From Spirochaetales bacterium (GTDB lineage: Bacteria; Spirochaetota; Spirochaetia; SZUA-6; DRHE01), in the NCBI GenBank assembly GCA_011049745.1, contig DRHE01000064.1:1-11490 (forward strand): 11,490 bases of DNA, given 5' to 3'. This document shows, piece by piece, positions 1 through 7,100 of the stretch. The first letter of the stretch is position 1, and every line of letters starts with the position of its first letter. The notes below the pieces were generated by a model that was given only the letters and a program-made list of their open reading frames with translations, had not been told where the DNA came from and ran no database searches. Made by a program: the position numbers and the translations under genes.

Positions 1-246
1 AAATGGGGAAGTAAATATGGCATCTCCCCGGTTAACACCATAGGCCATAAGGGACATTAGAAGCGCATCCGTACCGCTGGCACATCCCACAGAGAAGGAT
101 ACCCCCGCATATTCGGCCAGCTTCTTTTCCAGGGTCTGCACTTCCGGACCGTTAATATATTTGCCGTGGTCAAGAACCCCGGAAATATTCTGCTCCAGCT
201 CTTTCCTGATATGGTGCTGCTGTTCTGCTAAATCGATAAAGTTCAT
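1..246 (-). CDS. DegT/DnrJ/EryC1/StrS family sugar aminotransferase (N-terminal fragment)
   Basis: This is the first 82 codons of a PLP-dependent aminotransferase that continues off the left edge. The protein starts MNFIDLAEQQ and has the family's N-terminal pattern: an FIDL start, an H-G-K-Y-I-N-G-P-E-V segment at about residues 27-36, and an A-S-G-T-D-A-L motif near residues 60-66 that contacts the cofactor phosphate in this fold. The fragment resembles WbpE-type enzymes, which aminate UDP-3-keto sugars for O-antigen or other surface-glycan synthesis; that exact substrate is inferred. The start is ATG at 244-246, with a good Shine-Dalgarno (TTTTGGAG, minus strand) just upstream. The active-site lysine lies outside the window, so integrity cannot be judged. 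It is transcribed divergently from vapBC and has no visible link to the metabolic genes. Confidence 0.85.
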   Translation of the reverse strand, partial: MNFIDLAEQQHHIRKELEQNISGVLDHGKYINGPEVQTLEKKLAEYAGVSFSVGCASGTDALLMSLMAYGVNRGDAIFTSPF

Positions 247-277
247 TATTTACTCCAAAAGGTTAATAAGGCCAAAG

Positions 278-304
278 ACTATAATTTTTACTGTAAATTA
301 TCAA
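278..304 (-). promoter_or_regulatory. Possible promoter of the aminotransferase gene
   Basis: On the minus strand a TTGATA (plus 299-304) and a TATAGT (plus 278-283) lie 32-58 bases upstream of the ATG. The boxes fit a sigma-70-type promoter, but the 15-bp spacer is short. An 11-bp palindrome (TTTAC-T-GTAAA, 287-297) sits inside the spacer. The region is AT-rich, so chance matches are likely. Confidence 0.3.
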
Positions 305-414
305 TCCGGTTTTGTAAGATCGGAGTGTGGAGATAATTTGAAAAATCAGTGTACAGTGCTATTCATATCTTAAAAATGCCTCTGTAATAAGATTAGTGCC
401 TGGATGAGGAGTAC

Positions 415-443
415 TTGATTTATGCTAACTATTGGTGTATATT
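415..443 (+). promoter_or_regulatory. Predicted vapBC promoter
   Basis: TTGATT (415-420) and TATATT (438-443) are separated by exactly 17 bp. Transcription would start near 450, just before the AAAGGAAGTGG ribosome-binding region (451-461) and the vapB ATG at 468. VapBC complexes usually repress their own promoter through an inverted repeat here; only weak dyad symmetry (TTGATT/ATTCAA) is visible. Confidence 0.6.
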
Positions 444-467
444 CAATGTGAAAGGAAGTGGTGGTAT

Positions 468-674
468 ATGGTACGTATGACCTTAACACTGGATGAGAAC
501 CTGGTGGAAGAAGCACAGCAAATGTTTGGTGCTTCGACAAAGAGAGAAACAATCCAGATAGCCCTTATTGAAGTCGTAAAGCAACGAAAAAGAGAAATAG
601 CTCTCACTCACTGTGGCAAGATTAAACTTGATTTGAGCCAGGAACAACTTCAGTCATTAAGAGAACAGGGATGA
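468..674 (+). CDS. vapB: VapB-type antitoxin
   Basis: This 68-residue protein starts MVRMTLTLDE and has the layout of type II antitoxins of the VapB (VapB_antitoxin/ribbon-helix-helix) class. An N-terminal basic beta strand (R-M-T-L-T-L-D) leads into a helix (E-N-L-V-E-E-A), which together bind operator DNA. A short T-K-R-E-T-I-Q turn and helix follow, and the charged C-terminal tail should wrap the toxin. A TTG at 432 would lengthen the frame, but it lies inside the promoter. ATG 468 sits behind a purine-rich ribosome-binding site, and ATG 477 is another possible start. The stop overlaps the vapC start by 4 bp (ATGA at 671-674), the usual translational coupling of toxin and antitoxin. The role is neutralisation of VapC and autorepression, known for the family and inferred here. 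Confidence 0.85.
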   Translation: MVRMTLTLDENLVEEAQQMFGASTKRETIQIALIEVVKQRKREIALTHCGKIKLDLSQEQLQSLREQG

Positions 675-1084
675 TACTGATAGACAGCTCCGCCTGGATA
701 GAATACTACCGGCCGGATGGTCTGGCAGAAATAAAAAAAGCAGTATCGTTTGCGATCCAGGAAAACACAGCAGCAGTAAATGGTATTGTCAAAGTCGAGA
801 TCCTTGTATTTTCATCAAACAAAGGAGATTATAAAAAGCTGTTATCCGATTTCGCCTCCTTCCATTGGCTTGAACTCAAACAAGATGTGTTCGATCTTGC
901 TTCCGAAATGGGAAGGGAGCTTAGAAGAAAGGGTATAACCATTCCGGCAACCGATCTTATTATTGCAGCCTGCGCAAGAGTCAATAATACTTCGCTTATC
1001 CATTTTGATAATCACTTTGAAAAAATCGCGCAATTCTATTCGCTTCAAACAATAAGTCCACTGAGAAAACATAAAAAGAATTGA
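671..1084 (+). CDS. vapC: VapC-type PIN-domain ribonuclease toxin
   Basis: This is a 137-residue PIN-domain protein of normal VapC length. The four acidic metal-binding residues expected for an active Mg2+/Mn2+-dependent RNase are present: Asp5 in the opening I-L-I-D-S-S-A-W, Glu43 in V-K-V-E-I-L, Asp95 in P-A-T-D-L-I-I-A-A, and Asp113 in H-F-D-N-H-F. Family members cleave tRNA or rRNA and stop translation when the antitoxin is degraded; the target here is unknown. Translation starts at the ATG overlapping the vapB stop. The gene appears intact. No plus-strand terminator follows: the hairpin at 1102-1122 is oriented for the opposite strand, so vapC transcripts may run antisense into the 3' end of the LarA-like gene. 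Confidence 0.92.
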   Translation: MILIDSSAWIEYYRPDGLAEIKKAVSFAIQENTAAVNGIVKVEILVFSSNKGDYKKLLSDFASFHWLELKQDVFDLASEMGRELRRKGITIPATDLIIAACARVNNTSLIHFDNHFEKIAQFYSLQTISPLRKHKKN

Positions 1085-1095
1085 TAATCTGTGGT

Positions 1096-1122
1096 AAAAA
1101 AGCGCCTTTAACAAGGCGGCGC
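1096..1122 (-). terminator. Rho-independent terminator of the LarA-like gene
   Basis: On the minus strand a GC-rich stem (CGCCTT / AAGGCG with a GTTA loop, extended by a bulged C and one G-C pair) is followed directly by six T residues (plus 1096-1101). It lies about 45 bases after the stop codon at 1166. A second small hairpin (CGCTAT / ATAGCG, 1120-1134) abuts it. No T-run exists on the plus strand, so it should act only for the minus-strand gene. Confidence 0.75.
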
Positions 1123-1165
1123 TATAACATAGCGGCAAATGCAGCTGCTAAAAAAAGTAAAAATG

Positions 1166-2440
1166 CTAAAAAAGGTTGCCATGTTCATCAAAGTCAAGGG
1201 GGCAGGGATCGCTCAGGATGCGCTGTTTTTCATGATTCCTAACCTCTTCCAGGAGGTTCCCGGAAACCTCAATTTGATCCACTTTAATAGTATTTTTTAT
1301 CCGTACCATTCTGACCTCTTTTTTATCAGCTATATTACAGGTCTTGATAGCAGCCTGGATTGCCAGCCGGTCATTCTTTAGAACCATGGGAATTTTTGCA
1401 CTCAAAGGCACTGTAGAAGTCAGGGCATTGGGGTAGGTCTGATCAAATCTCAACTTATTGAAGAGCCGCCGGGTAGTGAAATCTAAAATTCCCAGTCCAT
1501 TAGCGTTACCGTGGGATGCTTCTGTGAGATCAAGTACGGCTATCCTGGCAATATCCGGACTGCCGATTGCATAGGCACAGGGAGTATGAAAGTATCCTAC
1601 CACATTGGTATCAAAACCGGTGCCGCTGATATCTTTGCCGATCTCATCTATAATCAGGATGTCCAGCTCTTTAAAAAAGATTCTGGGAAGCAGGTCCTTG
1701 GCGCGCTGCTGGAGTGCGGGCTCCTTTTGTTCAATCTCTTCTTTTTTAAGTATTTCTATTGAGCAGGTTTCATGATAGCCATTTTCAATAAGGCCTACAG
1801 CAAAGGATATTCTGCTCCTGTTCAAGGAAATCCGGGCAATATCGATAATGTTTTGCTCCATCGGCTCGAAACCCAATTCATGGCAGGCCTCAGCTCCCTT
1901 CTGCTTGCCTAAACCTATAGCGATCATCTTCAGCAATCCGCTTTCAAAGTTCCCGCGGAAAGAGACGTGGGGTTTGATACGGTTAAAGATGATAATGGCG
2001 TCCGCTTTATGGGCATAGCGGTCAATATAAACGGGTAAGCTCTTGCTTGTCTTGCCAAGCTGCACAACCTCCATGGAGGAGCGAATCGGAGCCTGCACAT
2101 AGCTTTCGGTGAAGCCCATACTCTCCAGCATGTTTCGCTGTCCCAGAGCGGAGGCGCCGCCGTGGCTGCCCATAGCCGGAATAATAAAGGGATCTGCACC
2201 CCGTTTTTTAAGTTCTTTTACGAGCAGTTTAACGATTAACGGCCCATTGGAGATGCTACGGCTGCCCACGGTAATTGCCACCTGCCAACCCTTCGAGATC
2301 TCTTTAAGCACTCCCGAGTGATGCAGTTTTGAGGAAAAGTCTTTCTCTATATCCGCAACAACCGGTCTGTCGAACTTTTGTTCAACCCTGGCTAACTCAG
2401 GGATGGGGATGGAGTGAAGAAGCTTATCAATTATATCCAT
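1166..2440 (-). CDS. LarA-superfamily (DUF2088) nickel-pincer racemase/epimerase paralogue
   Basis: This 424-residue protein belongs to the lactate racemase (LarA) superfamily, in which a nickel-pincer nucleotide covalently bound to a lysine moves a hydride to invert a 2-hydroxy acid. Residues that appear to correspond to L. plantarum LarA are Arg61 (Arg75), His93 in A-M-G-S-H-G-G (His108), His158 in K-P-H-V-S-F (His174), Lys171 (Lys184, cofactor attachment) and His187 (His200; the Lys-to-His spacing of 16 is identical). The position of LarA Asp72 is Val58, and the His158-Lys171 gap is three residues longer. An I-G-K-D-I-S-G-T-G-F-D motif at 267-277 is typical of this branch. The chosen start is ATG 2438-2440, behind a perfect GGAGG five bases away; a TTG at 2452 overlaps the ribosome-binding site and is less likely. 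It is divergent from the operon containing a true LarA. The substrate is unknown. Confidence 0.8.
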   Translation of the reverse strand: MDIIDKLLHSIPIPELARVEQKFDRPVVADIEKDFSSKLHHSGVLKEISKGWQVAITVGSRSISNGPLIVKLLVKELKKRGADPFIIPAMGSHGGASALGQRNMLESMGFTESYVQAPIRSSMEVVQLGKTSKSLPVYIDRYAHKADAIIIFNRIKPHVSFRGNFESGLLKMIAIGLGKQKGAEACHELGFEPMEQNIIDIARISLNRSRISFAVGLIENGYHETCSIEILKKEEIEQKEPALQQRAKDLLPRIFFKELDILIIDEIGKDISGTGFDTNVVGYFHTPCAYAIGSPDIARIAVLDLTEASHGNANGLGILDFTTRRLFNKLRFDQTYPNALTSTVPLSAKIPMVLKNDRLAIQAAIKTCNIADKKEVRMVRIKNTIKVDQIEVSGNLLEEVRNHEKQRILSDPCPLDFDEHGNLF

Positions 2441-2459
2441 GGAAACCTCCAATTAATCT

Positions 2460-2488
2460 ACTTTACAGAAAATACGAAGGCTGTAAAG
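2460..2488 (-). promoter_or_regulatory. Predicted promoter of the LarA-like gene with overlapping inverted-repeat operator
   Basis: On the minus strand TTTACA (plus 2482-2487) and TAAAGT (plus 2460-2465) are 16 bp apart and would start transcription near 2453, just before the GGAGG of the gene. A perfect 8-bp inverted repeat, CTTTACAG (2461-2468) and CTGTAAAG (2481-2488) with a 12-bp spacer, covers both boxes. Arm centres are 20 bp apart, about two helical turns, as expected for a dimeric repressor on one DNA face. The sites were read by eye. Confidence 0.5.
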
Positions 2489-2572
2489 GATTGAGTTTTA
2501 TCTATAGCCTTATTTTATCCGAGAAGCCAGTGGATATTTTTCACCCGTGCCATTTCAGTTGGGTTTCTGATA

Positions 2573-2601
2573 TTGACCGTTCTAGTGGTTGCAGGTATGA
2601 T
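2573..2601 (+). promoter_or_regulatory. Predicted promoter of the catabolic operon
   Basis: TTGACC (2573-2578) and TATGAT (2596-2601) are separated by exactly 17 bp, a near-consensus sigma-70-type promoter. Transcription would start near 2608, leaving a leader of about 74 bases before the ATG at 2682. It lies about 85 bp from the inverted repeat at 2461-2488, so one regulator could act on both divergent promoters. Confidence 0.65.
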
Positions 2602-2681
2602 TTTGCGCAGCCCCAAACATAGAAAAGCGGAAGTTCTGGTTGAAGATATCTGTTAGATTATATGGATAGAGGAGTCAAAAT

Positions 2682-3950
2682 ATGAACCAATTTGATATTG
2701 CGCGAGAATTATTAACAAAGTTTAAGGGTGATTCATATAGCTACGGCGCCGGGGTGCTGCCCGGAGTCGGCAGTATTTCCGCTTCAGAGGGCAGGAAAGC
2801 GGTGATGATCTTTGATCGCTACCCCGGCAGCGAGGAGAGGGCTAAAGTGTTAAAAGATTCCCTTGCCCGGGCTGGTGTTGAGCTTGCCGGGATTATTGAT
2901 GGGGCAAAGCCCAACTGTCCCAGAGAGGATCTCTACCGGATTACCGGTGAGCTTAAGTCACTCAACCCCGAAGTGATAATTAGTTTTGGCGGCGGCAGCA
3001 CAATTGATGCGTCCAAAGCTGCTGAAGTGCTGCGCACCCTTGGCGGCAGTATAGAGGATTATTTCGGCACCGGGTTGGTAACCAAAGCCCTGGAGCAGAG
3101 CGGCAAAAAACTGTGCCCGCACATTGCCATACAGACTGCAGCCAGCTCGGCTGCTCATCTGACCAAGTACTCAAACATTACCGATACTGCCACCGGTCAG
3201 AAAAAGCTGATTGTCGACGAAGAGGTTGTTCCTTCTCATCCCGTTTTTGATTATGAAGCAACCTATACGGCTCCGCAGAGCCTGACAGCGGACGGGGCAC
3301 TGGACGGCATTGCCCATTCTTTAGAGGTACTTTATGGAGCAGTGGGTAAACCTTTCTATGAAAAGATGAAAAAGATAGCCGGGGCTTCAATCAGCCTGGT
3401 GGTTAAGTACCTGCCCATAGTCATAAAAAACCCTGAAGACAGGGAAGCCAGAGAGGCTCTCTGCCTGGCCACCGATCTGGGTGGTTATTCAATAATGGTC
3501 GGGGGGACCAATGGGGGCCATCTGACGAGTTTTTCACTTGTTGATATACTCAGCCATGGACGGGCATGTGCCATGATGAATCCCTACTATACAGTCTTCT
3601 TTGCTCCGGCTATAGAAGGGCCGCTCCGTCTGGTTGGAGAGATCTACCGGGAAGCCGGTTTTATCAATAAGGACATTTCCGGCCTGTCAGGCAGGGAGCT
3701 GGGTGTAGCAGTTGCCGTGGCCATGTTCGAGCTGGCGCGCAGTATAGGTTTTCCGACTATGCTTAGTGAAGTAGAGGGTTTCAGCCGGGAGCATATTGAA
3801 CGCGCATTAAAAGCGGCTAAAAACCCTCAGTTAAAGATGAAACTTCAGAATATGCCCATCCCACTGACAGAGGCGATGATTGACGAGTATATGGGACCAA
3901 TTCTGGAGGCCGCCGGGGATGGGAACTTGAGCCGGATCAAGAATGTATAG
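2682..3950 (+). CDS. Iron-containing (group III) alcohol dehydrogenase family protein
   Basis: This 422-residue cytoplasmic oxidoreductase is close to full family length. The N-terminal half holds the dinucleotide-binding G-G-G-S-T-I-D-A-S-K motif (residues 103-112), diagnostic of the family. The C-terminal helical half supplies likely metal ligands Asp208 and His212 (D-G-I-A-H) plus His280 and His292. The usual H-x-x-x-H segment seen in FucO-type enzymes is not intact: after His280 the sequence runs L-T-S-F-S, so the second histidine is replaced. This could mean an atypical active site. Translation starts at ATG 2682 with GAGGAG seven bases upstream. It is the first gene of the operon, 34 bp ahead of larA. 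It probably interconverts an alcohol or hydroxy acid and a carbonyl with NAD(P); substrate and direction are unknown. Confidence 0.85.
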   Translation: MNQFDIARELLTKFKGDSYSYGAGVLPGVGSISASEGRKAVMIFDRYPGSEERAKVLKDSLARAGVELAGIIDGAKPNCPREDLYRITGELKSLNPEVIISFGGGSTIDASKAAEVLRTLGGSIEDYFGTGLVTKALEQSGKKLCPHIAIQTAASSAAHLTKYSNITDTATGQKKLIVDEEVVPSHPVFDYEATYTAPQSLTADGALDGIAHSLEVLYGAVGKPFYEKMKKIAGASISLVVKYLPIVIKNPEDREAREALCLATDLGGYSIMVGGTNGGHLTSFSLVDILSHGRACAMMNPYYTVFFAPAIEGPLRLVGEIYREAGFINKDISGLSGRELGVAVAVAMFELARSIGFPTMLSEVEGFSREHIERALKAAKNPQLKMKLQNMPIPLTEAMIDEYMGPILEAAGDGNLSRIKNV

Positions 3951-3984
3951 AGCAGCTTCGAAAGATATAAGATAGGCACCAATA

Positions 3985-5277
3985 GTGAAAAAGATCAGAC
4001 TGGCTTATGGCAAAGACAACCTGGATATCCGTCTTCCCGAGGCGCTTAAGATTGAAGTGGTGGAACCCCAATACCGGGCCGGGCTGACAGATCAGAAAGG
4101 CGCCATAGCTGCGGCTTTGCGAGAACCAATTGCCTCACCTGCACTTTCTGCGCTGGTTAAACCCGGCCACAGGGTTGGTATCGTATTCAGCGATATTACC
4201 CGGGCAACCCCCTATAATCTAATCCTGCCCGCTATTCTGGACGAGCTTAAGACAGTGGCTGATGAGCAGATAATACTCTTTAACGCTACGGGAACCCACC
4301 GCTCCAATACCAGGGAAGAACTCTGCCGGATTCTCGGTCAGGAGGCGGTAAAGCGTTTTAAAATTGTCCAGAATGATGCTGCAGATGAAGACTCTCATAT
4401 GCTGATGGGAGCTACAGCGAGGGGAAATAAGGTTTGGATCTTAAAGAGTTTCATGGAGTGCGATATCCGTATTCTTACCGGTTTTATCGAGCCACACTTA
4501 TTTGCCGGTTTTTCAGGTGGCGGTAAAGCGGTTATGCCGGGCCTTGCTCTGCTGGAAACGGTAATGAACAATCATAATGCTCAAAATATCGATCATGATC
4601 GGGCCAGGTGGGGTGTTACCAATGGGAATCCTATTTGGGAAGATGTTATGGATGCGGCAAAATTGTGTATGCCACTGTTTCTGCTAAATGTCGCTCTGAA
4701 CCGGGATAAAGAGATCATTGCAGTATTTGCCGGGGATTTGGAGAAGGCCCATGAGCAGGGATGCATCTTTGTGAAAGAACTATCAATGTGCCCGGTGCCG
4801 GCGGCTTTCGATATCGTTATAACCAGTAACTCCGGTTTTCCCCTGGATTTGAACCTTTACCAGAGTGTCAAAGGAATGAGCGCTGCGGCACAGATTGTCA
4901 GGCCGGGAGGCAGTATCATTATCGCTTCGGACTGCTGGGACGGCATTCCGGAACACGGCGAGTACGGCCGGCTACTCAGTGAGGCTGACGATCCGGATGA
5001 ACTATTGGCGGAAATCAGGCAGCCTGGTTTCACCATTCAGGATTCCTGGCAGGCCCAGATCCACGCCTTAATCTGCAAGGAAACGGATGTATTTCTGTAC
5101 AGCCATAACTTGAGCGATGAACAGATCAGTAACGCTTTCCTGAAGGTCTGCCGCAGCGTCGAAGAAACAGTGGCAGCGCTGATCAAACGCTACGGACCGG
5201 AGGCGTCAATCTGTATTTTACCGGAAGGTCCGTTAACCATACCCTATGTGCGGGAAAACTTAAACGAAAGCTTATAA
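3985..5277 (+). CDS. larA: LarA-type nickel-dependent 2-hydroxyacid racemase/epimerase
   Basis: This 430-residue protein matches the length of lactate racemase LarA. Every active-site position I could place is present, in near-register with L. plantarum numbering: Asp70 and Arg73 (Asp72, Arg75), His105 in A-T-G-T-H-R (His108), His171 in E-P-H-L-F-A-G-F-S-G-G-G-K (His174), Lys181 (Lys184, covalent pincer attachment), His197 (His200) and Lys296 (Lys298). It should be catalytically competent if the nickel-pincer nucleotide is made elsewhere; larB, larC and larE are not in the window. Known members act on lactate, malate and other 2-hydroxy acids. With the aldolase and GarR neighbours, a sugar acid is more likely here than lactate. 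It starts with GTG at 3985 behind a weak site (TAGG, 8 bases away), so translation may be coupled to the upstream gene. Confidence 0.88.
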   Translation: MKKIRLAYGKDNLDIRLPEALKIEVVEPQYRAGLTDQKGAIAAALREPIASPALSALVKPGHRVGIVFSDITRATPYNLILPAILDELKTVADEQIILFNATGTHRSNTREELCRILGQEAVKRFKIVQNDAADEDSHMLMGATARGNKVWILKSFMECDIRILTGFIEPHLFAGFSGGGKAVMPGLALLETVMNNHNAQNIDHDRARWGVTNGNPIWEDVMDAAKLCMPLFLLNVALNRDKEIIAVFAGDLEKAHEQGCIFVKELSMCPVPAAFDIVITSNSGFPLDLNLYQSVKGMSAAAQIVRPGGSIIIASDCWDGIPEHGEYGRLLSEADDPDELLAEIRQPGFTIQDSWQAQIHALICKETDVFLYSHNLSDEQISNAFLKVCRSVEETVAALIKRYGPEASICILPEGPLTIPYVRENLNESL

Positions 5278-5301
5278 AATTAATTATAGAGGAGAATATT
5301 T

Positions 5302-6063
5302 ATGCCGGTAAAAAGATTAAAAGATGGTAAGAAGATCATCGGGACTATGCTGCGATTTGTGCGCAATCCCGGGATAGCCTATATTGCCAAACACGCGGGC
5401 CTTGATTTTATTATGCTCGATATGGAGCATGGCTCCTACGCACTGGAAACATTGGCGGATGTCTGTAAAGTGGCCCGCGCAGTCAACCTGGGCTGCTTTG
5501 TGCGAGTGCCTGAATTGGCTAAGGGATACGTGTCAAGAGCTCTCGACTGCGGAGCAACCGGGGTCATGGTGCCCATGGTGGAGAGCGTAGCTCAGGCGAA
5601 AAGCCTGGCCGGCTGGATGAAATTTGCCCCCGTGGGTATAAGGGGGCTGGGAGGCTCAGGCGGTCATACCAGTTTTGGCGGATTAGGCGGCCCGGCTCCG
5701 GATTTCATGGCCCAGGCCAACAAGGAGACCCTGGCTATTGCCCAGATAGAGAGCAAAGCAGCCGTCGAAGCAATAGATCAGATTGCAGGGGTTGAGGGTA
5801 TTGATGCGCTCCTTATAGGTCCCAACGATCTTTCCATATCTCTGGGTTATCCTGGTGAGCTTACTCACCCGGAAGTGAGCAAGGCAATTGAGAAGGTGGC
5901 TAAAACCGCAGCCGCTAATAACAAGATATTCGGCATGCATGCCGGCGATGCTATGCTGGAAAAATGGCTGCCCAGCGGTATGACCCTGATAATGAACTCA
6001 CTTGATATTAATATCCTCACTGCAGGCATGGCCGCTATAAGTAAGAAATACAAATCGTCCTGA
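5302..6063 (+). CDS. HpcH/HpaI family class II aldolase (GarL-like)
   Basis: This 253-residue TIM-barrel protein is of normal length for the metal-dependent pyruvate aldolases HpaI and GarL, which reversibly split 2-keto-3-deoxy acids into pyruvate and an aldehyde. The catalytic set is complete: Asp40 and His43 in L-D-M-E-H-G, Arg68 in F-V-R-V-P (pyruvate binding), and metal ligands Glu150 in Q-I-E-S and Asp176 in G-P-N-D-L-S. G-V-M-V-P-M-V-E-S and G-I-R-G are also family signatures. It starts at ATG 5302 with GAGGAG seven bases upstream. The GarR-like reductase downstream suggests the aldehyde product is tartronate semialdehyde, as in glucarate/galactarate degradation. HpaI- or RhmA-type substrates cannot be excluded from sequence. 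A citrate-lyase beta-subunit role is unlikely given the residue set. Confidence 0.88.
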   Translation: MPVKRLKDGKKIIGTMLRFVRNPGIAYIAKHAGLDFIMLDMEHGSYALETLADVCKVARAVNLGCFVRVPELAKGYVSRALDCGATGVMVPMVESVAQAKSLAGWMKFAPVGIRGLGGSGGHTSFGGLGGPAPDFMAQANKETLAIAQIESKAAVEAIDQIAGVEGIDALLIGPNDLSISLGYPGELTHPEVSKAIEKVAKTAAANNKIFGMHAGDAMLEKWLPSGMTLIMNSLDINILTAGMAAISKKYKSS

Positions 6064-6116
6064 TTGTTAAGGTTGCTATTGCGGATAAGATTATCACTAC
6101 TTAAGAGGAGACTTGT

Positions 6117-7079
6117 ATGAGCTATAAAGTGTTGATTCCCCAGGATGTAGCGGAAGTGGGTAAAAGATATCTCACGGATCGAGGCTACGAGATCAAAATG
6201 GGAAGCGGTATTTCAGAGGACATCATCAAAGAGGAAGTAAAGGATTGCGACGCAATATTAGCCAGAACTGCACAATTTCCGGCAGAGGTGATCGAGGCAG
6301 GTCCAAAGCTGAAAGTAATCGGGCGTCACGGTGTGGGTGTGGATAATATCGATTTTAAAAGAGCTGAAGAACTGGGCATATGGGTAACCAATGCGCCGGA
6401 ATCCAATGCAGGATCCGTAGCTGAGTACGCTATAGGTATGATTATCTCCCTGGCCCGGAATTTCCTTGCCTGTGACCGGGAGCTGCGCTCTGGAAATTTT
6501 GGAATTCGCAACCGGTTGAAGGGCGCTGATCTGGATGGAAAGACCCTTGGTATAATCGGTCTGGGCAGAGTCGGAACCCAGGTGGCGAAGAAGGCAGCGG
6601 CTGGATTGAATATGAAGATCATTGGTTTTGATCCCTATATGAGTCAGGACAGGGTTGCAGCCGAAGTAGAGCTGGTAGATAATTGGGATTATCTATTTGA
6701 AGAAGCGGATTTTATCTCTCTGCACCTGCCTGCTACTCCTGAAACAAGGAATATTGTAGGTAAGAAAGAATTTGAGCTGATGAAACCTACTGCATACCTG
6801 ATAAATGCGGCCAGGGGAGAGACCGTGGATGAAGGCGAGCTTGTCAAGGCATTGCAGGAGGGAAAGATCGCCGGCGCCGGTCTCGATGTGTACGCCAAAG
6901 AGCCTCCGGACAACGACAACCCGCTTTTCGCCCTGGATAATGTGATCCTGTCGCCGCATAATGCGGCTTTGACCAGGGAATGTATGGACAGAATGGCTCT
7001 GCATGCTGCAATGGGAATCGATGAAGTGCTTTCCGGCAAGAGCCCGACCTGGCCGGTAAACAAACCGAAAAAATTTTAG
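6117..7079 (+). CDS. D-isomer-specific 2-hydroxyacid dehydrogenase (phosphoglycerate/glyoxylate-hydroxypyruvate reductase-like)
   Basis: This 320-residue cytoplasmic enzyme reversibly reduces a 2-keto acid to a D-2-hydroxy acid. The NAD-binding G-x-G-x-x-G is at residues 148-153 (G-L-G-R-V-G), and Asp172 at the end of the next strand favours NAD over NADP. The catalytic triad is complete: Arg233 in A-A-R-G-E, Glu262 in K-E-P-P and His281 in S-P-H-N-A-A. It lacks the C-terminal ACT regulatory domain of many SerA proteins, so it is more likely a catabolic dehydrogenase than the serine-pathway enzyme. Hydroxypyruvate or glyoxylate is a reasonable guess given the GarR neighbour. It starts at ATG 6117, with GAGGAG six bases upstream, and is followed 10 bp later by the garR-like gene. 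The substrate is not determined by sequence. Confidence 0.87.
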   Translation: MSYKVLIPQDVAEVGKRYLTDRGYEIKMGSGISEDIIKEEVKDCDAILARTAQFPAEVIEAGPKLKVIGRHGVGVDNIDFKRAEELGIWVTNAPESNAGSVAEYAIGMIISLARNFLACDRELRSGNFGIRNRLKGADLDGKTLGIIGLGRVGTQVAKKAAAGLNMKIIGFDPYMSQDRVAAEVELVDNWDYLFEEADFISLHLPATPETRNIVGKKEFELMKPTAYLINAARGETVDEGELVKALQEGKIAGAGLDVYAKEPPDNDNPLFALDNVILSPHNAALTRECMDRMALHAAMGIDEVLSGKSPTWPVNKPKKF

Positions 7080-7100
7080 GGAGATAGATATGGGGGGTTG
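7080..7100 (+). repeat. Translation-start leader repeat, copy 1 (garR)
   Basis: GGAGATAGAT followed by ATG, a G-run and TTG recurs at 8037-8056, with one fewer G there. Both copies are followed, exactly seven bases after TTG, by ATGAAAA, so similarity spans about 35 bases. Here the six-G run keeps ATG 7090 in frame with garR. Confidence 0.6.

Noticed and set aside
287..297. TTTACTGTAAA palindrome as a second copy of the 2461-2488 operator
   Set aside because: Only the CTGTAAA heptamer is shared, arm spacing differs, and the region is AT-rich.
161..373. Plus-strand 70-codon ORF over the aminotransferase fragment
   Set aside because: It is antisense to a well-supported coding sequence, Cys/Ser-rich and unlike any family.
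432..467. Upstream TTG start that would extend the vapB frame
   Set aside because: It lies inside the predicted promoter spacer and adds a Trp/Cys-rich stretch unlike VapB proteins; ATG 468 has the ribosome-binding site.
1149..1175. Repeated TGCTAAAAAA near the end of the LarA-like gene
   Set aside because: It is two short A-rich copies only, best explained by low-complexity sequence around the stop codon and terminator.
2441..2452. TTG start four codons upstream in the LarA-like gene
   Set aside because: It overlaps the perfect GGAGG that serves ATG 2438-2440.
2662..2685. A seven-codon ORF (MDRGVKI) whose stop overlaps the alcohol dehydrogenase ATG
   Set aside because: It has no ribosome-binding site of its own, and it contains the GAGGAG of the real gene, so it is probably chance.
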